A stretch of 64,000 nt of DNA from MedAcidi-G1 sp002294285 (GTDB taxonomy: Bacteria; Actinomycetota; Acidimicrobiia; Acidimicrobiales; MedAcidi-G1): contig CAXEUY010000002.1 in the NCBI GenBank assembly GCA_963999645.1, positions 95,540-159,539 on the forward strand, read 5' to 3'. This document shows, piece by piece, positions 24,310 through 32,078 of the stretch (its first letter is position 1; every line of letters starts with the position of its first letter). The position numbers were made by a program, and so were the translations under genes. Under the pieces are notes generated by a model. It did not search any database and was not told where the DNA came from. It saw only the letters and a program-made list of their open reading frames with translations.

Positions 24310-26970
24310 GTGCCTGATTTAATGATCATCGACGGAAACTCACTTACATACAGAGCCTTTTTCGCACTTCCTCCTGAAATGGCTACTAGTAAAGGTCAGA
24401 CAACAAACGCTGTTTATGGATTCGGAGCGATGCTCGTAAATCTGATCAAAGATCAAAATCCGGAAAAAATAGTTGTCGCGTTTGACAGGCGTGAAAAAAC
24501 TTTCCGGCATAAAAAACATGCTGCATATAAGGCAAATCGCGAAAAGCAACCCGATATTTTATATGAGCAAATTCCCTTAGTGAAAGAAATGGTGAACTTA
24601 CTTGGCTACACAGTAATTGACGCCAAAGGCTACGAAGCAGATGATGTAATTGCGACCTTAGCGACAATGGCACGAAATGCTGGTGAAAATGCAATCGTTG
24701 TAACTGGAGACAGAGATGTCTTTCAATTGGTCGAAGACCCATTCATACAGGTTCTTTACAACAAAAAAGGTGTTTCAGATTATGTCCTGTATAACGAAGA
24801 AGGCATTTTCGAAAGAACTGGTGTGACACCTGAAAAGTATGTCGACTACGCGGCGCTACGAGGAGACAATTCAGACAATCTGCCAGGCGTGCCAGGAGTG
24901 GGAGAAAAAACAGCAGCGAAATTAATCACTCAGTACAACGACTTAGAGGGAATTTTTACAGCAACTTCCGAGCAGACACCCAAGCTGCGTCAAAATTTAG
25001 AAGAAAATGAAGAATTAGCACACCTAAATGTAGAACTAATGACTCTTATTCGAGATGTGCCACTGGAAATCAAATTTGAGGAAATTGAAAATCGTGTAAT
25101 CAACGAAAAAGCGATAAATGATTTCCTCGAAGAACTGGAGTTGAATACTTTAAAGAAACGTCTTTCTGAGACTGTCGGCTTCGAACTCGAGGAAAAAAGA
25201 GCTAAAGCTGAAAAAGTAATTTTAGATCTCACTTATATCTCTTGTGAAAAAGAAGTTGAAGCGATAAAAGCAGTCGAAATTTTAAACAAAGGTGAAACAA
25301 TAGCCTTAGCGGAAGCTGTAGAGCAACAAAAAGGACTGACTGGAATAGCAGTCGATAACAATGAGGATTGCTATTGGTTTACTAAAGAAATCATAAATAC
25401 CCCGAAAGTAAAGAATGCACTCAAAAAATTGTTCTCAAGCAAAGGCCCTGGGGTAGCTGCGTATGATTCAAAAAAAACATACCGAGAGTTAATGAATTAT
25501 GGAATAACTCTAGAGAAAATCAATCTCGACGTGACTTTGATCCAATATCTGTTAGAGGCATCTGACTCCTCAAAGCCTATTTCAGAAATTCTTAGTGAAT
25601 ATACCGAATTATCGTTTCCCGATGGAATTGAAAAAGAAGGACAACTCGATTTTAATTCCCAAGAAGAACAATTAAACGAAGCGGTAGCAAATGCAAAATC
25701 TATTTCAAAATTACTAGGTCCACTAAATGAGCTAATTAATCAGAAAAATCTAAACAAATTGAATTCTGACGTTGAGCTTCCTCTGGTAAGTGTGCTCGCA
25801 GAAATGGAGAATAGGGGAATCGCCGTCGATGTGAAAGAGTTGAAGCGTCTAAGAGACAAGTTCACCAAACAGTGTGATGACTTTCGAGAAGAAATCCACG
25901 AATTAGCTGGCGAAGAGTTTAATGTAAATTCCACAAAGCAATTAAGAGAAATACTCTTTGAAAAACTGGATCTGACCCCAGGTAAAAAAACTAAAACTGG
26001 TTATTCAACTGACGCAGCAACACTAGAAAAGCTGAAGGGGTCACATCCAATAATTGAAAAACTGCTCGCCTATCGAGAAGTTGAAAAATTGCGATCAACT
26101 TATGGAGAGGGATTGCTGGCTTCTGTTGATGATGATCACCGAATAAGAGCAACATTTCATCAGACGGTCACACGAACTGGACGGCTCAGTTCAGACGCTC
26201 CAAACCTTCATAATATTCCGATAAGAACTGACGCGGGAAAAGCATTCCGAAAGGCTTTCATACCCCGTGAAGGGTCCTCTCTGTTGGTAGCGGATTACAA
26301 CCAAATTGAACTTAGATGCATTGCACATCTGGCAGATGAAAATGAACTAAAAGCTGCGTTTAATGCAGGTGAAGACATACATACAGCAGTCGCCTCACGT
26401 ACTTGGGGGGTTCCTCCTGAAAAAGTTGACTACGCGCTAAGGAATCGTGCAAAAATGGTTTCTTACGGCTTGGCTTATGGAATGGAAGCATATGGCCTCG
26501 CCCAAAGGTTAGACATACCAGTAGATGAAGCGTCAGAGATACTTAATGCTTTCTTTAACGCTTTTCCTGGAGTCCAGTCCTACATGAAAGATTCGATTGA
26601 AAAAGCGCGAAAAAAAGGATACACAGAAACTCTTTTAGGTAGACAGAGAAAAATTCCTGAACTGCTATCGAATAATTTTAACGTGCGCCAAGCAGGCGAA
26701 CGGCAGGCAATGAACGCACCTATTCAGGGATTAGCAGCAGATATTTTCAAAATAGCCCTAGTGGATATACATAAAGAACTAAATAGCAAATCTTGTGAGT
26801 CTGCTTTAGTTCTTCAAGTTCATGATGAAGTCATACTTGAAGTCGTTCCAGATGAATTAGCTGATGTCAAAAAAATTGTTCAAAGAAATATGGAAAACGC
26901 TTATGAAATTTCTGTTGAATTAAAAGTTGACATTGCAGTGGGGAAAAGTTGGGCAGAGGCAAAGAACTGA
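24310..26970 (+). CDS. polA: DNA polymerase I
   Basis: An 886-residue repair polymerase. Residues 1-290 are the 5' nuclease (DGNSLTYRAFFALP; GYEADDVIATLA; LRGDNSDNLPGVPGVGEKTA). Residues about 300-490 correspond to the 3'-5' exonuclease domain but lack the acidic DTE motif, so proofreading is likely absent. The polymerase has motif A LLVADYNQIELR near 658, motif B RNRAKMVSYGLAYGMEAYG near 713, and motif C LQVHDEVILEV near 834. The start codon is GTG. It is followed after 4 bases by a methyltransferase gene. Confidence 0.96.
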   Translation: MPDLMIIDGNSLTYRAFFALPPEMATSKGQTTNAVYGFGAMLVNLIKDQNPEKIVVAFDRREKTFRHKKHAAYKANREKQPDILYEQIPLVKEMVNLLGYTVIDAKGYEADDVIATLATMARNAGENAIVVTGDRDVFQLVEDPFIQVLYNKKGVSDYVLYNEEGIFERTGVTPEKYVDYAALRGDNSDNLPGVPGVGEKTAAKLITQYNDLEGIFTATSEQTPKLRQNLEENEELAHLNVELMTLIRDVPLEIKFEEIENRVINEKAINDFLEELELNTLKKRLSETVGFELEEKRAKAEKVILDLTYISCEKEVEAIKAVEILNKGETIALAEAVEQQKGLTGIAVDNNEDCYWFTKEIINTPKVKNALKKLFSSKGPGVAAYDSKKTYRELMNYGITLEKINLDVTLIQYLLEASDSSKPISEILSEYTELSFPDGIEKEGQLDFNSQEEQLNEAVANAKSISKLLGPLNELINQKNLNKLNSDVELPLVSVLAEMENRGIAVDVKELKRLRDKFTKQCDDFREEIHELAGEEFNVNSTKQLREILFEKLDLTPGKKTKTGYSTDAATLEKLKGSHPIIEKLLAYREVEKLRSTYGEGLLASVDDDHRIRATFHQTVTRTGRLSSDAPNLHNIPIRTDAGKAFRKAFIPREGSSLLVADYNQIELRCIAHLADENELKAAFNAGEDIHTAVASRTWGVPPEKVDYALRNRAKMVSYGLAYGMEAYGLAQRLDIPVDEASEILNAFFNAFPGVQSYMKDSIEKARKKGYTETLLGRQRKIPELLSNNFNVRQAGERQAMNAPIQGLAADIFKIALVDIHKELNSKSCESALVLQVHDEVILEVVPDELADVKKIVQRNMENAYEISVELKVDIAVGKSWAEAKN

Positions 26971-26974
26971 AAGC

Positions 26975-27721
26975 ATGAAAGAAGGAGAACAAACACATTG
27001 GTTTGAACCAATTGCAGACCATCTAAGTGACGCATACCTCCGTTACTCATTTACTTATGGAACAAAAAACGAAGTTGAGTGCCTTATGGAATTACTCGAT
27101 TTGAAAGAAGGCGACTCTTTATTAGACGTCGGTTGTGGGCCGGGCCGCCATTCAAACCTTTTCGCAGAGAAAGGATTAAATGTAACAGGAATTGATATTT
27201 CTAAAGAATTCATAAGGATTGCTGATACTGGCGGAAAAGGAGCTGAGTTTATTCGCCAAGATGTGCGTCAAATGGACTACGAATCAGAGTTTGATGCAGT
27301 TATTTCGATGTGTCAGGGAGGTTTTGGACTTTTATATGACCCCACCTCATCTAATAAAGATTCCGACATGGATATGAAAGCCCTTAAAAATATGTCACGC
27401 GCTTTAAAACCTGGTGGAAAACTAGCCCTATCAGCTTTTTCATCATATTTTCAAGTCAGGTTTCTCGGTGAAAAGGACTTTTTTAACGCATTTAATGGAG
27501 TGAATAAAGAAGAAATAGAAATAATTAGTCCGGAAGGTTTAAAAAAAGACGCAGTTACTTGGACTACGTGCTTTACACCACGTGAACTTAGATTCATGGT
27601 CAATAACGTTGGATTAACAGTAAAAGATATTTGGTCAGTCACACCGCTCGATTATGAACTCCTGCCTTGTGGTATCGAGAACCCCGAGTTTTTGCTATTG
27701 GCCGAAAAGCAACTCGCGTAA
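26975..27721 (+). CDS. Class I SAM-dependent methyltransferase
   Basis: A 248-residue methyltransferase with the SAM-binding motif SLLDVGCGPGRHSNLFAEKG near residue 44 and TGIDIS. Further along are FDAVISMCQGGFGLL and a MSRALKPGGKLALSAFS block. The ATG at 26975 follows polA by 4 bases; the frame is open back into polA but that part is not likely translated. Its substrate is unknown. It sits between polA and rpsA, which are normally adjacent in Actinobacteria. Confidence 0.85.
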   Translation: MKEGEQTHWFEPIADHLSDAYLRYSFTYGTKNEVECLMELLDLKEGDSLLDVGCGPGRHSNLFAEKGLNVTGIDISKEFIRIADTGGKGAEFIRQDVRQMDYESEFDAVISMCQGGFGLLYDPTSSNKDSDMDMKALKNMSRALKPGGKLALSAFSSYFQVRFLGEKDFFNAFNGVNKEEIEIISPEGLKKDAVTWTTCFTPRELRFMVNNVGLTVKDIWSVTPLDYELLPCGIENPEFLLLAEKQLA

Positions 27722-27811
27722 AACGTGACGATGTTATAGCAGCCCGATAGGCTTTATCCGTCTTGAAAAAGAAGGGAAATTCCCTACGTATCCGCTAACA
27801 ATGAGAAAACC

Positions 27812-29311
27812 GTGTCCGATCCAATTTCAACAATTCCACTAATTGACTCCCAGCCTATGGGAGCTTTCGACAGCGATGGTGAGTATAAACCACGCGAAAT
27901 AACTGCAAATGACCTAGGGTCACTCTCTTTAGAAGATGCTTACACAGCGACAATGGTCGATATCGAAAACGGACAACTGGTCGAAGGAACAGTAGTAAGA
28001 ATCGACAAAGATGAAGTTTTGCTTGATATTGGATACAAATCTGAAGGAGTCATCCCGCAAAAAGAACTATCAATCAGAAACAATCTTCATCCCAGCGAGG
28101 TTGTCGAAATGGGCGAAAAATTAGAAGCACTAGTTCTACAACGAGAAGACTCCGAAGGGAGATTACTTCTATCTCGAAAGCGTGCTTTGTACGAAAAAGC
28201 TTGGGGAGACATTGAAGCAATCAAAGAAGCCGACGGAATGGTTTCGGGAACTGTAATCGAAGTTGTTAAAGGGGGTCTCATCGTCGACATAGGACTGCGT
28301 GGCTTCCTGCCGGCATCATTAGTTGATTTGAGAAGAGTACGTGATCTTCAGCCACTAATTGGAACAACTGTCGATACGAAAATTATCGAATTAGATAGAC
28401 ATAGAAATAACGTGGTTCTTTCCCGTAGGGCGTGGCTCGAGGAAAGTCAAAAAGATGAACGCGAAGATTTTCTTACAAATTTGAAGTCAGGCGAGATTCG
28501 ATCTGGAGTGGTTTCAAGTGTTGTGAATTTCGGTGCATTTGTGGATCTAGGAGGGATGGACGGTCTTATACATGTCTCTGAGTTGTCATGGAAACACGTC
28601 GATCACCCAGGTTCAGTTGTTTCAGTCGGTGATGAAATTGAAGTTCAAGTGTTGGATATTGACATGAGCAGAGAAAGAATCAGCCTTTCCCTCAAAGCTA
28701 CTCAAAAAGACCCATGGCAGGAGTTTGCTGACAGCCACCAGGTGGGCGAGTTGGTCTATGGACGAGTTACAAAACTAATTCAGTTTGGATCTTTTGTGCA
28801 GGTCGGTGAAGGTATTGAAGGCTTGGTGCACATATCAGAGATGTCTGCACATCATGTTGAATTACCTGAACAAGTGGTTACGCCCGGTGAGGAGTTGTGG
28901 GTCAAAATAATCGATTTGGACTTAGAAAGAAGAAGAATCAGTCTTTCAATAAAGCAAGCAGCAGAAGGTGGTGTTGTTGCAGCAGAGTACCAAGAACATT
29001 TTGGTGAGCATAATTATGACGAAGAAGGAAATTATATCGGAATCGAAAGTTCTGAAGGGCAAGAAGCATGGGCGGAATATTATAACGAACACGACCCATC
29101 AGAGCCCGCGGTTTTAGAGTCAGCAGAAACTCCGGAAGAAAACCTTTCCGAAGAGCCGGAAAATCAAGAAACCGAAGACGCCACTAGTGATGATGGTGAT
29201 GCTAATAACAGTGAAGAGGAAACCTCAGATCAAGATACAGTCGACGCTAACGACAGTACGGAGAATGTAGAAGATGACTCTGAAGACGAAGAACCAGAGA
29301 CACAGAGTTAA
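27812..29311 (+). CDS. rpsA: 30S ribosomal protein S1
   Basis: A 499-residue mRNA-binding ribosomal protein with four S1 domains, starting at about residues 54 (QLVEGTVVRIDKDEVLLDIG), 142 (GMVSGTVIEVVKGGLIVDIG), 227 (EIRSGVVSSVVNFGAFVDLG) and 312 (GELVYGRVTKLIQFGSFVQV). The last 100 residues are a very acidic, disordered tail rich in Glu, Asp and Ser. The start is GTG. A 13-base palindrome (27773-27785) lies in its leader. Four-domain S1 is normal for Actinobacteria. Confidence 0.95.
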   Translation: MSDPISTIPLIDSQPMGAFDSDGEYKPREITANDLGSLSLEDAYTATMVDIENGQLVEGTVVRIDKDEVLLDIGYKSEGVIPQKELSIRNNLHPSEVVEMGEKLEALVLQREDSEGRLLLSRKRALYEKAWGDIEAIKEADGMVSGTVIEVVKGGLIVDIGLRGFLPASLVDLRRVRDLQPLIGTTVDTKIIELDRHRNNVVLSRRAWLEESQKDEREDFLTNLKSGEIRSGVVSSVVNFGAFVDLGGMDGLIHVSELSWKHVDHPGSVVSVGDEIEVQVLDIDMSRERISLSLKATQKDPWQEFADSHQVGELVYGRVTKLIQFGSFVQVGEGIEGLVHISEMSAHHVELPEQVVTPGEELWVKIIDLDLERRRISLSIKQAAEGGVVAAEYQEHFGEHNYDEEGNYIGIESSEGQEAWAEYYNEHDPSEPAVLESAETPEENLSEEPENQETEDATSDDGDANNSEEETSDQDTVDANDSTENVEDDSEDEEPETQS

Positions 29312-29330
29312 TTTTTCCCTGGACTAACAA

Positions 29331-29969
29331 TTGCTTGAAATAGGATTAACTGGCGGTATAGGTTCAGGAAAATCTACCGCCGCTTCAATTTTCGTTAAAA
29401 ACGGAGCTTCATTGATTGATGCAGATCAGATCGTTAGAGATCTGCAACAACCGGGTGAAAAAGTTTTCGAAGAGATGCTCGCGAAGTGGGGAAGTAAAAT
29501 CTTATCTGAAGATGGGGAACTGGACCGTCAATCGGTTGCCAATATCGTTTTTTCAGACCCAGAAGAGCTGAAATCACTAAATCAGATCGTCCATCCTGCA
29601 GTACGTGATGAAATGACTCGAAGGCGTGAAGCTCACGTCGCTACAGATAATACGGTCATATTGGAAATACCATTACTCGTTGAATCGGGATATAGAAATT
29701 TCGATGCGATTGTTGTCGTAGATGTAGATACAGAAATAGCTGTGCAACGCCTAATCGAGTTTCGGTCATTTGACGAAAAAGATGCCAGACTGCGCATAGA
29801 ACGTCAGGCTCCAAGAGACTCGAGGACTGAAATAGCTGATTATGTAATCACGAACAATTCTTCTTTGAGCGATTTCGAAAAAGAGATCAATAGATGCTGG
29901 GAGTGGATTTCTTCAAAGGAGAGACCAGAAATCAGCAGGCCTCTACCATCCCTAATTCCCGAACAGTAA
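29331..29969 (+). CDS. coaE: Dephospho-CoA kinase
   Basis: CoaE phosphorylates dephospho-CoA, the last step of CoA synthesis. The P-loop GLTGGIGSGKSTAASIF is at the N-terminus, followed by LIDADQIVRDLQQPG and LEIPLLVESG. It has 212 residues, without the C-terminal extra domain of the mycobacterial protein. The start is TTG at 29331, since the P-loop lies only a few residues further in. It sits between rpsA and uvrB, as in other Actinobacteria. Confidence 0.93.
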   Translation: MLEIGLTGGIGSGKSTAASIFVKNGASLIDADQIVRDLQQPGEKVFEEMLAKWGSKILSEDGELDRQSVANIVFSDPEELKSLNQIVHPAVRDEMTRRREAHVATDNTVILEIPLLVESGYRNFDAIVVVDVDTEIAVQRLIEFRSFDEKDARLRIERQAPRDSRTEIADYVITNNSSLSDFEKEINRCWEWISSKERPEISRPLPSLIPEQ

Positions 29970-30011
29970 AATCAACATCACTCACACCTAATACATAAGT
30001 ATCATCGTTAT

Positions 30012-32033
30012 GTGGAAGGAAAGTTCAAAGTACATGCACCGTTTGAGGCGGCAGGCGACCAGCCAAAGGCAATTGAGGAATTAGCTGACGGCATAAATGG
30101 TGGAGAAAGGTTCCAGACACTATTAGGAATAACAGGTAGTGGTAAAAGCGCTACTGTGGCTTGGACAATTCAGGAAGTCCAGAGACCAACTTTAGTAATC
30201 GCCCCCAACAAAGCCTTAGCCGCACAATTAGCGAATGAATTTCGTTCATTCTTTCCAGATAACAAAGTCGAGTATTTCGTTTCTTATTATGACTACTATC
30301 AACCTGAGGCATATGTCCCGAGCTCAGACACATTCATAGAAAAAGACTCGTCAGTGAATGATGAAATAGATCGCTTACGTCACTCTGCCACATCTGCATT
30401 ACTCACCCGCAGAGACACAATTGTAGTTGCTTCTGTCTCATGTATATACGGTCTTGGCTCCCCAGCGCAGTATGAAGGGCAACTATTGGTATTGAGAACT
30501 AAAAATGAAATAAACCAACGTCAGGCACTCGCCAGGCTGATTGATATGCAATATGAACGAAACGATATGGTTCTAAGCCGAGGAAAATTTCGTGTAAAAG
30601 GCGACACTATAGAAATACATCCCGCATATGAGGAAACAGTTTTCAAAATTTCTTTATTTGGCGATGAAGTGGAGAGAATCACTGAAGTTGACCCAATTAC
30701 AGGTGAGAAGATCCGAGATTTAGATGAACTAATAGTTTTTCCAGCAACGCATTATATGGCAGACACCCAAGTGATGAATCGAGCTATAAAAGGCATAGAA
30801 AAAGAGTTACAGGAATCTTTAAAGGTGTTTGAGAAAGAAAACAAACTTCTCGAATCACAACGCTTACGAATGAGAACAGAGTATGACCTTGAAATGATGT
30901 CAGAATTGGGTTTCTGCAGCGGCATAGAAAACTACAGTGCACATATTGATGGCAGAAAAGCTGGGGAAAGACCGTTTACTCTACTTGACTATTTCCCCGA
31001 CGATTTTTTAGTTGTTTTAGATGAGTCACATGTAGCAATACCCCAGCTTCATGGTCAACATGAGGGCGACAGAAGCAGGAAGTTGACGCTAATTGAACAC
31101 GGTTTCAGACTTCCATCTGCAGCAGATAATCGTCCACTCAGATTTGACGAATTTATTGACCGTATAGGACAAATGGTTCTAGTTTCTGCAACTCCAGGAA
31201 AATGGGAAAGAGAAAACAGTACGCGAATTGTTGAACAAATAGTCCGGCCAACAGGGCTAGTTGATCCTGAAGTGCTAGTCAGACCAACAGAAGGTCAGAT
31301 TGACGATCTTCTTCAAATGATTTCTTCAAGAGTGGATCTTGAACAGCGAGTTTTGGTTACAACTCTTACTAAAAAAATGGCTGAAGATTTAACTGACTAC
31401 TTGTTGGAACAGGGTGTAAGAGTTCGTTATTTGCATTCAGACATCGACACAATTGAACGAATTGAAATACTGAGAGACTTACGCCTCGGTGAGTTTGACG
31501 TTTTAGTCGGAATTAACCTTTTAAGAGAAGGATTAGATTTACCGGAGGTTTCTCTAGTCGCTATTTTGGATGCAGATAAGGAAGGGTTTTTGAGGAGTGA
31601 AACTTCTTTGATACAGACAATCGGTCGTGCTGCTCGCAACGTTGATGGGCAAGTGATTATGTACGCAGATAAAATCACTGGGTCAATGAAACGAGCCCTA
31701 GAGGAAACAAAGCGAAGAAGATATCTGCAAACTGCCTACAACAAAGAGCATGGAATAGATCCGCAGACGATTCGAAAGGCAGTAAGTGACATTTTGGAAA
31801 TGGTTCGGCCAGGAGCTGCTTCTAATAAGGTTAAAAATAAGAAAAGAACTAGTGTCAAACTTGCTGATGAACTTTCTGATATGCCCCGTGAGGATTTAAG
31901 ACGACTTGTTCACACTCTTGAGGAAGAGATGACTGAAGCAGCAGAAGAGCTGCAGTTTGAATACGCGGCGAGACTTAGAGATGAAATAAAGGAATTAAAG
32001 CGAGAAATTCGTGACATGCCCGAAAAAGTTTAA
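30012..32033 (+). CDS. uvrB: Excinuclease ABC subunit B
   Basis: UvrB verifies damage and loads UvrC in nucleotide excision repair. The 673-residue protein has the Walker A motif GITGSGKSATVA near residue 38, the beta-hairpin region YYDYYQPEAYVPSSDTFIEK, the DEAD-like VVLDESHVAIPQL, the helicase motif LREGLDLPEVSLVAILDADK, and IQTIGRAARN. The UVR domain that contacts UvrC is at the C-terminus (about 630-665). The start is GTG. uvrA and uvrC follow directly. Confidence 0.97.
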   Translation: MEGKFKVHAPFEAAGDQPKAIEELADGINGGERFQTLLGITGSGKSATVAWTIQEVQRPTLVIAPNKALAAQLANEFRSFFPDNKVEYFVSYYDYYQPEAYVPSSDTFIEKDSSVNDEIDRLRHSATSALLTRRDTIVVASVSCIYGLGSPAQYEGQLLVLRTKNEINQRQALARLIDMQYERNDMVLSRGKFRVKGDTIEIHPAYEETVFKISLFGDEVERITEVDPITGEKIRDLDELIVFPATHYMADTQVMNRAIKGIEKELQESLKVFEKENKLLESQRLRMRTEYDLEMMSELGFCSGIENYSAHIDGRKAGERPFTLLDYFPDDFLVVLDESHVAIPQLHGQHEGDRSRKLTLIEHGFRLPSAADNRPLRFDEFIDRIGQMVLVSATPGKWERENSTRIVEQIVRPTGLVDPEVLVRPTEGQIDDLLQMISSRVDLEQRVLVTTLTKKMAEDLTDYLLEQGVRVRYLHSDIDTIERIEILRDLRLGEFDVLVGINLLREGLDLPEVSLVAILDADKEGFLRSETSLIQTIGRAARNVDGQVIMYADKITGSMKRALEETKRRRYLQTAYNKEHGIDPQTIRKAVSDILEMVRPGAASNKVKNKKRTSVKLADELSDMPREDLRRLVHTLEEEMTEAAEELQFEYAARLRDEIKELKREIRDMPEKV

Positions 32034-32078
32034 GTCAAATTAAATGTGATCTGCTTTTCATATGTCTATGCTCGTTGA

